Below, piece after piece: positions 9,993 through 19,282 of a stretch of DNA of 64,000 nucleotides. Position 1 is the stretch's first letter. Every line of letters begins with the position of its first letter. The position numbers were made by a program, and so were the translations under genes. Below the pieces are notes generated by a model. It worked only from the letters and a program-made list of their open reading frames with translations, did not search any database and was not told the DNA's origin. The DNA is from Planctomycetota bacterium (GTDB taxonomy: Bacteria > Planctomycetota > Phycisphaerae > Phycisphaerales > UBA1924): positions 56,413 to 120,412 of the forward strand of contig JACTNA010000028.1 in NCBI GenBank assembly GCA_014584315.1, read 5' to 3'.

Positions 9993-10547
9993 TCAAAGGC
10001 GCGATGTGCGGGACGAAACCAGAACAGCGCCGACGATCGCGGATTCGTGCCCCAGCAGCCACTCCTTGCGCCACAGCCCGCCGCCGTAGCCCGTGAGTCG
10101 GCCCGCCGCGCCCACGACGCGGTGGCAGGGCACGACGATGGGCCATGGGTTGCGGGCGTTGGCCGCGCCGACGGCTCTCGACGCGCCGGCGTCGCCGAGC
10201 CGGCGGGCGAGGTCGCCGTAGGTGGCGGTTCGCCCGAAGGGGATCGCGCGGACGGCGGCGAGCACGCGGCGCTGGAAGGGCGTGCCCCGAGTGGCGAGCG
10301 GGAGGTTGAACTCACGCAGCTCGCCCGCGAAGTAGGCGTGCAGTTGGGCGACGGCCTCGCGCAGTTCGCGCGGCGCGGCGAGCGACGACCGCTCGGCGAT
10401 CGACGATCCGGAGGGCGTCCCCCGATCCATGAACTCAACGCTCTCGATCGCGCCCTCGCACGCAACGACGATGATCGTGCCGATCGGCGTGGCCAGGGAC
10501 GCGGCGCAGCGCGCGCCCGGTTCCGCGATGGTCGAGCGGGCGGTCAC
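9993..10547 (-). CDS. Methylated-DNA--[protein]-cysteine S-methyltransferase
   Basis: GTPFQRRVLAAVRAIPFGRTATYGDLA; PIVVPCHRVV active-site motif. Confidence 0.93.
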   Translation of the reverse strand: MTARSTIAEPGARCAASLATPIGTIIVVACEGAIESVEFMDRGTPSGSSIAERSSLAAPRELREAVAQLHAYFAGELREFNLPLATRGTPFQRRVLAAVRAIPFGRTATYGDLARRLGDAGASRAVGAANARNPWPIVVPCHRVVGAAGRLTGYGGGLWRKEWLLGHESAIVGAVLVSSRTSRL

Positions 10548-11437
10548 AGGAGAAGGTCCGTGATGGCGGCGGCGGCGAGGAAGATGCTGATGACGCCGTT
10601 GAGCGTGAAGAACGCGAGGTCCAGCCCCGCGAGGCCGCGACGGACGAGGACCAGGTGCTCGCTGACCAGCAGCCCGGCAACGAGCGCGACCGCGGCGGCG
10701 TAGATCGCGCCGAGGCGCGGGTCCGCCAGGCCCGCGGCGACGAGGCAGGCGAGGGCGACGGCGTGGAGCGTGCGCGCGGCCCAGGCGGCGCGTCGCGGGC
10801 CGAGGGCGGCCGGGATCGAGTGCAGCCCACGCTCACGATCGAACGCCTCGTCCTGCAGCGCATAGATCACGTCGAACCCCGCCACCCACGCCAGCACCAT
10901 CCCCGCGATCCACCACAACGCCGGCGTTTCGGCGAGCGAAGCGGGGTTGACGGCGATCGCGGCGGCGACGGGCGAGGCCGCGAGCGCTCCGCCCAGAAAG
11001 AGGTGGCACGCGGCCGTGAACCGCTTCGTGAACGAATAGAACGCGATCCAGGCGAGAACGGGCACGGCGAGCGCGACAGGCCAGGGATTCGCAAAGAGCA
11101 GGAACAGCGAGGCGAGCGCGATGAACGCGAGCGCGGACAGGGCCGCGGCGGCGTGGGCGGCGCGGGGGCTGAGCCGCCCCGAGGGCAGGGCGCGGGCGCG
11201 GGTGCGCTCGTTGAGGGCGTCGATGCGGCGGTCGGCGATGCGGTTGACGAGCATTGCCCACGTCCGGGCCGCCACCATGCACGCGACGACGATCGCGAGT
11301 TTGAGCGCGAGCGTGCGCGGCGGCTCGCCGGGATCGCGGGCGAGAAAGACCGCGAGCACGGCGAAGGGGAGCGCGAAGACCGAGTGCGCCAGTTTGATGT
11401 CGGCGGCGATGAGACGGATGTTCGCGGCGAGAGGCAT
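10544..11437 (-). CDS. UbiA-family prenyltransferase
   Basis: NRIADRRIDALNERTRARALPSG, DVIYALQDEAFDRERGLHSIP; 4-bp overlap with upstream-read MGMT gene. Confidence 0.9.
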   Translation of the reverse strand: MPLAANIRLIAADIKLAHSVFALPFAVLAVFLARDPGEPPRTLALKLAIVVACMVAARTWAMLVNRIADRRIDALNERTRARALPSGRLSPRAAHAAAALSALAFIALASLFLLFANPWPVALAVPVLAWIAFYSFTKRFTAACHLFLGGALAASPVAAAIAVNPASLAETPALWWIAGMVLAWVAGFDVIYALQDEAFDRERGLHSIPAALGPRRAAWAARTLHAVALACLVAAGLADPRLGAIYAAAVALVAGLLVSEHLVLVRRGLAGLDLAFFTLNGVISIFLAAAAITDLLL

Positions 11438-11525
11438 CGGGTGAGGGTAGGAGGAGGCGCACGGCACCGCCCGTCCGGCACGAGCGAGGATGGCGAGAGG
11501 GCAGGGGAGTGAGGGACGAACGAAA

Positions 11526-11554
11526 CGGCCCCCGGGTTGTCTGCCCGGGGGCCG
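11526..11554 (-). terminator. Putative intrinsic terminator
   Basis: 11-bp stem CGGCCCCCGGG/CCCGGGGGCCG, loop TTGTCTG, then TTTCG on minus strand. Confidence 0.6.
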
Positions 11555-11590
11555 CGGGGGTGCGCGAGGGTGTGCCGTCGTGCCGATCGG

Positions 11591-13870
11591 TCAGTCGCAG
11601 CCGGCGTTGTAGGCGTTGAGGAAGGCGAGGACGTCGAGGGAGTTGATGACGGTGTCGCCGTTGAAGTCAGCGCTGGGGTCGTTGGCGTTGTAGGCGTTGA
11701 GGAAGGCGAGGACGTCGAGGGAGTTGACGATGGTGTCGCCGTTGAAGTCGGCCGGGCAGTCGTCGTCGGGCGGCGGGAGGGCGGGGCCGACGAAGAGGTT
11801 GTCGACGTACCAGGCGTCGGAGGCGTCCGCCCCGAGGGCGCGGAAGCGGATGGTGAAGTTGTCGTGGTAGGCGCCGAAGTAGTTGAGCGGAGCCTGGAAG
11901 AAGGTGAAGGCGTTCTGGTCCGTGCCGTTGGAGGTGAAGGTCTCGAGGGTGATCCAGGCCTGGAAGAGGTCGAGGTACTCGAGGACCAGTTGCTTGCCGT
12001 TCTCGACGCCCCGGTGCTGGACGTAGCACGAGACGTGGGTGGTCGCGGGCGCGGTGGCGAGGAGCCAGTTGTGGGTCTCGGCGGAGCCTGCGCCAGTGAT
12101 CTTCAACGAGTACGGCCCCGTCGGGGGGTTGACGCCGTCGGTCGAGGCGGCGGCGTTGGAGAGGGTCTTCCAGACGTAGGTGCGGAGGGAAGCCTCGGCG
12201 AAGGGTTCGAGGAACGGCGCTTCGAGGCCGCGGAACTCGCCGATGTACATGTCGTCGGCGTACCAGTCGTCGGTGCCGTCCGCGCCCTGGGCGGAGAACC
12301 GGACGCGGAAGGTGTCGTGCCATCCGAGGACGGGGATCGGCGTGATGCTCCAGGAGTAGTAGTCGCGGTCCTCGCCGTCGGAGGTGTAGGTCACCAGATC
12401 GACCCAGTTCTGGAAGTAGTCCTTGTACTGGACCCTGAGGGTCTTGCCGGACTCGACGCCCCGGTGCTGGGTGAAGAGGGTGAAGTAGGGCTGGTCGGTG
12501 ACACTGACCATGTTGATGTCCTTGGTCTCCGCGGCGTCGGTGGAGTCAAGATTGAGCGAGTAGGGCGCGGAAGGCTCGTTGACGCCGTCGGAGTTCACGA
12601 CACCCGTGTTCGAGTCCCAGAGGTTGGTGTCGAGGGTGGTCCCGGGGAACTGCTCCAGGATCGGGGGCGCGGGGTTGGAGCCTTGTCCCTCGTCGAGGCA
12701 GGATCGGCTCTGGGCGTAGGGGACGATCTTGTTGATGGAGGCCTGCCCGAAGCGGGGCGGGTTGCCCAGGCCGTTGCACCCGCCGAGTCCCGAGCACATG
12801 ATGTGGCACGGGGGCGTGGAATCGCAGTGCGGCGCGCTGAAGTTGTGCCCGATCTCGTGGGCGGTCAGGGCGATGCGGCTGTTCATGTTGTTGGTGAAGC
12901 GGGACTGGGAGAGGCCGTAGCCCGACGTCTTGTTGCAGATGACGCTGAGATAGGCGATGCCGATGACGCTGCCGTCGAGGTTGCGCCCCGTGAAGAGGTG
13001 GGCGACGTCGCGGTGGACGTTGCCGGCGTTGGCGTTCCACCAGTTCTGGAACTGCGAGAGCAGGGACGAGGGGTTGTTGGTGGTGTAGGGGTTGGACCCC
13101 TGGGTCGTGCGGATGATGTAGTGGGTGATCTGGTAGGTGACGCCGCAGTAGGTCTCGTAGGCCAGCGCGACGCCCGCCATCACGTTGTTGATGTCGTTGA
13201 TGGTGTTCTGCTCGCTGCTGCCGTTCTGCTGGAAGAACTGGTAGTCCCCGTCCACGGCGATCTCGCAGACGAGGAACTGCCGCGTCCCGCCGTTGCCGTC
13301 GGCCGGCACGTTGGCCACCTCGCCGTGCCCCGTCGGGATCGCACCGCCGCACTGGTGGAGGCCGAGGTCCAGAACGTCGGCCGCGTCGTACACCACGTGC
13401 AGGGCGCGGTCCGCGCCCGGCACCACGTCCCGCAGCGGCTGCACGTGCCACGCCGCGTCCGTCGCCAGGTCGATGATCGTCAGGGTCAGGCCGTTGTCCA
13501 GCAGCGAGCCGGCGGCCGCCAGGCTCGGGCCGCTCGCGTCGTACCCGCGGTACGTGCGCGACTCGGGCAGATCGATATCCTTCAGCGTGCCCGAGCCGTC
13601 GTCGATCTGCGCACGCGCGTTGGGCGCGGCGTACGACCACGGGTCGAGCACCAGGGTCCGCTCCTCCCCGCCGAGCGTGAGCGTCACGGTGAACGGCTCG
13701 CCGGAGGCGTCGGGGATCACGAGCGGCTGGACCGTGAAGTCGCGCAGCCCGAGGTCGTCGCCGATCGGCGGCGGCGCGGGCGGTTGCGAGGACCGGATCT
13801 GAGCGATCGCGGGGGCCGCCGCGAAACACGCGGCGGCGACGAGGGCATGGACGGCGAAGCGGAACCGCAT
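11591..13870 (-). CDS. Secreted M12-like zinc metalloprotease with C-terminal dockerin-type EF-hand tail
   Basis: Signal peptide; HEIGHNFSAPHCD zinc site; C-terminal DFNGDTIVNSLDVLAFLNAYN repeats. Confidence 0.88.
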   Translation of the reverse strand: MRFRFAVHALVAAACFAAAPAIAQIRSSQPPAPPPIGDDLGLRDFTVQPLVIPDASGEPFTVTLTLGGEERTLVLDPWSYAAPNARAQIDDGSGTLKDIDLPESRTYRGYDASGPSLAAAGSLLDNGLTLTIIDLATDAAWHVQPLRDVVPGADRALHVVYDAADVLDLGLHQCGGAIPTGHGEVANVPADGNGGTRQFLVCEIAVDGDYQFFQQNGSSEQNTINDINNVMAGVALAYETYCGVTYQITHYIIRTTQGSNPYTTNNPSSLLSQFQNWWNANAGNVHRDVAHLFTGRNLDGSVIGIAYLSVICNKTSGYGLSQSRFTNNMNSRIALTAHEIGHNFSAPHCDSTPPCHIMCSGLGGCNGLGNPPRFGQASINKIVPYAQSRSCLDEGQGSNPAPPILEQFPGTTLDTNLWDSNTGVVNSDGVNEPSAPYSLNLDSTDAAETKDINMVSVTDQPYFTLFTQHRGVESGKTLRVQYKDYFQNWVDLVTYTSDGEDRDYYSWSITPIPVLGWHDTFRVRFSAQGADGTDDWYADDMYIGEFRGLEAPFLEPFAEASLRTYVWKTLSNAAASTDGVNPPTGPYSLKITGAGSAETHNWLLATAPATTHVSCYVQHRGVENGKQLVLEYLDLFQAWITLETFTSNGTDQNAFTFFQAPLNYFGAYHDNFTIRFRALGADASDAWYVDNLFVGPALPPPDDDCPADFNGDTIVNSLDVLAFLNAYNANDPSADFNGDTVINSLDVLAFLNAYNAGCD

Positions 13871-14227
13871 GGGATCGACCTCCTTCTGTCGGGCGTGCTC
13901 GGGTCGTCGAGCGTGGACAAGGCGTTCGCGGCGCGGGCCGCGGGAAAGTGGACGGAGCCTGTGCGGACGCCCAGCGGACGGCATCCTCCCCCCTCATGTC
14001 TACCCGGTCGCCGGGGACGAAACCAGCGAAACGCCGAGCAAAGGGCGCAATCCCACGATTCCGCGGCGTGAGCGGACCTTGGGCGGAGATCACCGCGTCG
14101 GAGCGTCGAATCTCTGTACGGCTTTGACGCGGGATCGGCTCCGCTCGTTCCCACCACCGAGTGAAACCGATGGGGACTTTGGTTCGTATTGTGTTCGGTT
14201 GTGGGCGAGCGGGTATGCTCCCGCCGA

Positions 14228-15721
14228 ATGGGCCAGAGCGACCTCGATCGGCTGGAGAGCCTGCTGCGGGCGCGCCACCCGTGCGTAACTGTCGTCACGA
14301 ACGAGGAGTCCGAAGCGCTGCACCTGGTCGTGGCGGCGTCGCTGACGATGGACCGGCCGCTGTGGCGATGGTCCGTGCTCGAGGGGCTGACCGACGGGCG
14401 ACTCTCGGGTTCGAAGGCGGAACCCGAGACGGAACATCCGGCGGCCGCTCTGTATCACCTCGCAAAGCAGCGCGGGCCGCTCACGGCCGTTACGCTCGAC
14501 CTGGCGGACCACCTCGAGGACGCCCGGACGCTGCGGGCACTGCGGGCGCTGCTGGCGTGCATGGAGCGCGACGGCGGGACACTGGTGATGATCGACCACC
14601 TCGACCGCCTGCCGGGCGCGGTCGAGGCGTGCGCCACGCGGTTCGACCTCTCGCTGCCGGATGAGGCCGAACTGGAGCGGATCGTCCGCCGCGTCGTGCG
14701 CGAGGAGCACAGGGAGAAGCCGATCGAGATCGACCTGAGCAAGCGCGCGCTCCGGGCGATCGTGCGGAACCTGCGCGGGCTGACGCGGCGTCAGGCGGCG
14801 TTCGTCGTCCGCGACGTGGTGAGCGAGGACCGGAGGCTGAACGAGGACGACCTGAATGGCGTCATCGCCCGCAAGCGCCAGCTCCTCTCCTCCGGCGGCG
14901 GGCTGGAATACGTCGAGGCGCCGACCGACATGGACCAGATCGGCGGCCTGAACGCGCTCAAGCGGTGGCTGTCGGAGCGGAGCATCGCGTTCGAGGACGC
15001 CGCGGCGTCGCACGGCCTGACGCCGCCGCGCGGCGTGCTCCTGCTCGGCGTGCAGGGCGCGGGCAAGAGCCTCTCGGCGAAGGCGATCGCGACCGCCTGG
15101 CGCCAGCCGCTCTTCCGCATGGACCCCAGCGCCCTCTACGACCGCTACATCGGCGAGAGCGAGCGCCGCCTGCGCGAGGCGCTGCGGCAGGCCGAGGCCA
15201 TGAGCCCCATGGTCCTCTGGATCGACGAGATCGAGAAGGGATTCGCGGGCGCGGCCTCGACCTCGACCGACGGCGGGCTGAGCCGACGCATGTTCGGCAC
15301 GATGCTGACCTGGATGCAGGACCACCGGGCGCCGGTCTTCGTCGTAGCGACGGCGAACGACGTCGAGGCCCTGCCACCGGAACTCCTCCGCAAGGGACGC
15401 TTCGACGAGATCTTCTTCGTGGACCTGCCCGGCGCGCCGGCGCGCAGGATGATCTTCGAGATCCACCTGAAGAAGCGCGGACGCGACCCGTCGGCCTTCG
15501 ACCTCGACGCGCTGGCGGGCGCGAGCGAAGGGTTCTCGGGCGCGGAGATCGAGCAGGCCGTCATCGCGGCGGCGACGAGCACGCACGCACGAAAGAAACG
15601 CCTGGACACCGACGCGCTCCTCGACGCCGTACGGTCGTCGCCGCCGCTCTCCGTCACGATGCGCGAGAAGGTGGACGCGCTGCGACGCTGGGCGAAAGGC
15701 AGGTGCGTGGAGGCGGGGTAG
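14228..15721 (+). CDS. AAA+ ATPase, Ycf46/FtsH-like
   Basis: GVQGAGKSLSAKAIA, VLWIDEIEKGF, SRH-like FVVATANDVEALPPELLRKGRFDEIFFVDLP. Confidence 0.88.
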   Translation: MGQSDLDRLESLLRARHPCVTVVTNEESEALHLVVAASLTMDRPLWRWSVLEGLTDGRLSGSKAEPETEHPAAALYHLAKQRGPLTAVTLDLADHLEDARTLRALRALLACMERDGGTLVMIDHLDRLPGAVEACATRFDLSLPDEAELERIVRRVVREEHREKPIEIDLSKRALRAIVRNLRGLTRRQAAFVVRDVVSEDRRLNEDDLNGVIARKRQLLSSGGGLEYVEAPTDMDQIGGLNALKRWLSERSIAFEDAAASHGLTPPRGVLLLGVQGAGKSLSAKAIATAWRQPLFRMDPSALYDRYIGESERRLREALRQAEAMSPMVLWIDEIEKGFAGAASTSTDGGLSRRMFGTMLTWMQDHRAPVFVVATANDVEALPPELLRKGRFDEIFFVDLPGAPARRMIFEIHLKKRGRDPSAFDLDALAGASEGFSGAEIEQAVIAAATSTHARKKRLDTDALLDAVRSSPPLSVTMREKVDALRRWAKGRCVEAG

Positions 15722-15776
15722 GGGTTGAGACGAGGCCTGCAAGACCCCGCCCCGGCTGCAACGACCCCGCCCCGGG

Positions 15777-18143
15777 TCAGTTGCCGGCCCAGGCGTTGAG
15801 GAAGATGAAGGCGTCGCGAGTATCGACCGCGGTGTCGCCGTTGAGGTCGGCGGCGGGGTCCTTGGCCGCGAAGTCGGAGAGGAAGTCGATGAGGTCGCGG
15901 GTATCGACGACGCCATCGGCGTTCCAATCGGCGATGGCGGGAACGATCCGCAGTTCGGGCCTCGGCATGAGGATGACCGGCCGCGTGCCCTGGCCGTCGT
16001 CGAGCAGCACGAGGTAGCGGTCGATGCCGCGCGAGCCCGGAGGCGCGTCGTCGGTGGCGAGGTGGACGGTGTAGGTGCCGTCGCCGTTGTCGATCGCACC
16101 GCCGGGCGAGGCGATGCCGGCCGAGTCCGGGGCGTGCTCGACGGCGACGCCAAGCCCGGGCGCGACGGGCGTTTCCGTCCAGTCGCGCACGTCGATGGTG
16201 AGCGTGGCGGTCGCGCCGAGCGGGAGTCGGTCGGTGTTGAAGTGCGCGGACGAGCGGACGGCGTCGGGCCTGGCGATGAGGTCGTCGCGCCAGGCGTCGA
16301 AGAGGTCCTGGAGTTGGACGACGGGGTCCGGGCTTTGCTGCGACTGGAACGCGACGTTGAACTCCATGAAGTAATCGGCGGTCGCGCAGCCGGACCCGTT
16401 GGCGAAAAGTCCGGTGCCGTGGCGCGGGTCCGCGCCGCTCACGACCGTCATGGCGTTGAGGCCGCCGGCGTTCGCGGCCAGGTCGAGCCTGCCGTCGTTG
16501 TTGAAGTCGTGAACGGCGATGCGGTTCGCGTTCCGGAGTTCGAGGTAGGTGCGCTCCTTCACCGGGAGTCCGGCGTCCGTCCCGAGGAAGATGGTGAAGG
16601 TGAAGGCCTGCGAGTCGGTGACGAGGAGGTCGTTCACGCCGTCGCCGTCGAAGTCGGCGATGGCGACGGCCGTGGGTCGCGTCGGGTTGGCCAGGTCGGT
16701 GCGCTCGAAGCCGCCGGGCTTGTTGAGCAGGACGGTGGCGGTGCCGTCGTTGAAGTTCGCGGTGGCGATGTCGGGCCGACCGTCGTTGTCGAGGTCGCCC
16801 GCCGCGACGGCGAAGGGTCGGTCGCCGACGGGGATGTCGTGGGCGATCGCGAACGCGCCCGCGCCGTTGTTGCGCAGCACGACGACGCGGTCGCCCGTCT
16901 CGTCCGCGGCCACGAGATCGGGGTGGCCGTCGAGGTCGAAATCGGCGGAGGCGATGGAGGTGGGCAGGCCGCCGATGACGGTCGAGGTCGCCGCGCCGAG
17001 CGATCCGCCGGTGTTCAGGAGGACCTTGACGGAGGAGTCGGTGGAGGAGACGAGTGCGGCGTCGTCGCCGTTGGCGCCGTCGAAGTCGGCGGCGATGATG
17101 TCCTGCGGCGAACCGCCGACGATCACGGGCGCTCCGGGGACGAAGAACCCGTTGCCCAGGTTCACGAGCGTCGATACGGTCCCCGTCGAGGCGTCGGCGG
17201 TGATGATGTCGGGGTACGGGTCGTTGCTGATGCGGGCGACGGCGGCGGCGCGCGCGCCGCCCCCGACGTTGTAGACGTGGGGCTGGGGCGCAAACATCGC
17301 GAACTGCGTTCCGTTGCTGATGTTGAAGTGGACGGAGATCCGCCCCTGCTGCGCGTTGGCGACGACGGCGTCCGTCCGCCCGTCGCCGTCCAGGTCGCCC
17401 AGCGAGACCGTGCGCGGCTGGCTCGAAGCCTTGTACATGCCGTTGCACCCGAACCCGTCCCCGTCGCGGGCGATGAGCATGTACGCGATGTGCGCGGACT
17501 TGCCGGTCTCGGGGTCCCACCCGTCCGGCGGCGAGCCGCACCCGTCGGCGGGGTTGCCGCAGTTGCACCGCCCGTCGCCGCCCCACACGCGGGCCTCCTG
17601 CATGCCGATCATCATGGCCTCGGCGAGGTCCGCGCCGCCGAGGAGCGCGTTCTCGATCGCGATCACGCACTGCGAGACGACCGGCTCGCCCGCCAGCACG
17701 TTCCCCTGCACGGCGTACACCACGTCGCCGACGCGCCCCGTCTGCCCGCCGGCCCAGGAGCCCGCGCCGGAGCCGGTGAACGTCGTCGCGTTCCCGTACA
17801 CGTCCGCGAGGCCGTATTGCCGCGTGTGGTGCGAGGGATCGAACCCCGCGAGCATCGCGATGATCTCGTCGGTCGGCACGCCCTCGAGCAGACGGTCGCG
17901 GATGAACGTCCGGTTGAACCCGCCCTGATCGACGAACGACTGCGCCGTCGCGCCGCCGAGCCGCGGGATCAGCACCGGCGTCCCCGCCTGGAGGTCGAAG
18001 TTCGTCAGGCACGTCGCCGAGCCGAGCGCGACCTCGCCCGTGCGCGTATCGATCAGCACGATCGACCAGGTGGCGGAGGCGACGCCCGCGCTGAGCGCGA
18101 GGGTGAGAACGGCGGCGGGCGCGCGAACGATGGTCCGGAGCAT
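15777..18143 (-). CDS. Secreted DUF1028-like + FG-GAP/VCBS repeat protein with dockerin-type tail
   Basis: N-terminal TWSIVLIDTRTGEVALGSATC, repeated DLDGDGRTD/DFDLDGHPDLV motifs, C-terminal DWNADGVVDTRDLIDFLSDF. Confidence 0.85.
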   Translation of the reverse strand: MLRTIVRAPAAVLTLALSAGVASATWSIVLIDTRTGEVALGSATCLTNFDLQAGTPVLIPRLGGATAQSFVDQGGFNRTFIRDRLLEGVPTDEIIAMLAGFDPSHHTRQYGLADVYGNATTFTGSGAGSWAGGQTGRVGDVVYAVQGNVLAGEPVVSQCVIAIENALLGGADLAEAMMIGMQEARVWGGDGRCNCGNPADGCGSPPDGWDPETGKSAHIAYMLIARDGDGFGCNGMYKASSQPRTVSLGDLDGDGRTDAVVANAQQGRISVHFNISNGTQFAMFAPQPHVYNVGGGARAAAVARISNDPYPDIITADASTGTVSTLVNLGNGFFVPGAPVIVGGSPQDIIAADFDGANGDDAALVSSTDSSVKVLLNTGGSLGAATSTVIGGLPTSIASADFDLDGHPDLVAADETGDRVVVLRNNGAGAFAIAHDIPVGDRPFAVAAGDLDNDGRPDIATANFNDGTATVLLNKPGGFERTDLANPTRPTAVAIADFDGDGVNDLLVTDSQAFTFTIFLGTDAGLPVKERTYLELRNANRIAVHDFNNDGRLDLAANAGGLNAMTVVSGADPRHGTGLFANGSGCATADYFMEFNVAFQSQQSPDPVVQLQDLFDAWRDDLIARPDAVRSSAHFNTDRLPLGATATLTIDVRDWTETPVAPGLGVAVEHAPDSAGIASPGGAIDNGDGTYTVHLATDDAPPGSRGIDRYLVLLDDGQGTRPVILMPRPELRIVPAIADWNADGVVDTRDLIDFLSDFAAKDPAADLNGDTAVDTRDAFIFLNAWAGN

Positions 18144-18240
18144 GGTCTGATCCCTCGTGTGCGGGTGGCGGTCGTCCAGATCATCGGACGCCCGGCCATG
18201 AGCGTACAGGAAGAAGCCGCCGCCGCGAAGGGCGACGACC

Positions 18241-18261
18241 AAAAAACGGGCGTCCTGCCCG
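18241..18261 (-). terminator. Putative intrinsic terminator
   Basis: CGGGC-N5-GCCCG stem with adjacent T6 on minus strand. Confidence 0.5.
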
Positions 18262-18274
18262 CATCCCGGGGCCT

Positions 18275-19279
18275 TCAGCGGGCGGCCCGCTCGACGCCGA
18301 CCACGATCGCCCGGTGGGAGCCGACGCCCGGATCGACCGTGCGAAGGACGATCGGACGGAGCCTCGGCCCGACGAGCGCATGGTCGATTGGCCAGAGCGG
18401 CGCGGGTCGCGGCCAGGTGCCGGCGGGGCCGAGGCCCGCCAGGGCATGGGCGTCGCGCAGGCCGGGCGCGGTCGCCGCGACGAAGCGCCGGAGCGAGTGC
18501 GAGCCTCGCGTGATGTTGAAATCGCCAACCACCAGGTCCGGCGCCGGGAACCGCGGCGCTGATGCGATCGCCTCGCCCGCGCGTCGCGCGATCTCCATGC
18601 GCGAGCGGCGCGGATCCGAAGGGAAATCAACGACCCACAGCGTCAGGTCGCCCGCCGGCGTCCCCTCGAGCGAGAACGCCGCCGCACGCCCGGGGTCGTC
18701 GTCCGAGGGGGGGTCAGGCTCGCCGTGCGCCCGGAACACGGTCGCGCCCAGCCTCGCGACCGGCCAGCGCGACACGACCACGAACGGCCAGGTGTGCGCG
18801 ACGAACGGCGGTTCATCGAACCTCCGCGCGAGCGAGTCGAGGCCCGTCGCCGATGAGGCGTTCGCGATGATGTAGACGTCCACGTCGGGCAGCGCGAGTT
18901 CCGAGGCGTCGTCGATCCGCTCCGCCGCGAGGTTGAGGAAGAGCAGCGAGGCCGGGAGGCCCGAGTCCGGTCGGGCCGCGAACAGCGCCCGATACGCGCG
19001 CCAGTCCGCGCAGATCACGACGCCGAGCGCAACGACGGCGCCAACCAGCGCGGCACGCCGGGCGGGCCGACGCCGACGATCGATCGCCCATGACATCGCG
19101 ACCAGCCCGACCGTGCCCGCCGCCCACGCCCACGACGGCGTCCACCACACCCACTGCAGGACGACGGCCCGATCCGTGAGCAGCCGCGACAGCACGAAGA
19201 TCGCGAGGCACGCGACCGCGCCGGCCGTCAACGCCCGGGCGCCGCGTCCGCGCCACCCCGTCTGGCGTCGCCCGCGCAT
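18275..19279 (-). CDS. Membrane endonuclease/exonuclease/phosphatase-family protein
   Basis: N-terminal TM segments; LVVGDFNITRGSHSLR and C-terminal DHALVGPRL...GSHRAIVV. Confidence 0.85.
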   Translation of the reverse strand: MRGRRQTGWRGRGARALTAGAVACLAIFVLSRLLTDRAVVLQWVWWTPSWAWAAGTVGLVAMSWAIDRRRRPARRAALVGAVVALGVVICADWRAYRALFAARPDSGLPASLLFLNLAAERIDDASELALPDVDVYIIANASSATGLDSLARRFDEPPFVAHTWPFVVVSRWPVARLGATVFRAHGEPDPPSDDDPGRAAAFSLEGTPAGDLTLWVVDFPSDPRRSRMEIARRAGEAIASAPRFPAPDLVVGDFNITRGSHSLRRFVAATAPGLRDAHALAGLGPAGTWPRPAPLWPIDHALVGPRLRPIVLRTVDPGVGSHRAIVVGVERAAR

Positions 19280-19282
19280 CGA

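Noticed and set aside
11537-14071. 844-aa plus ORF antisense to the metalloprotease
   Set aside because: Val/Gly/Asp shadow translation; the minus strand has signal peptide, zinc site and EF hands.
16062-18875. 937-aa plus ORF antisense to FG-GAP protein
   Set aside because: Codon-bias shadow of the dockerin-tailed gene.
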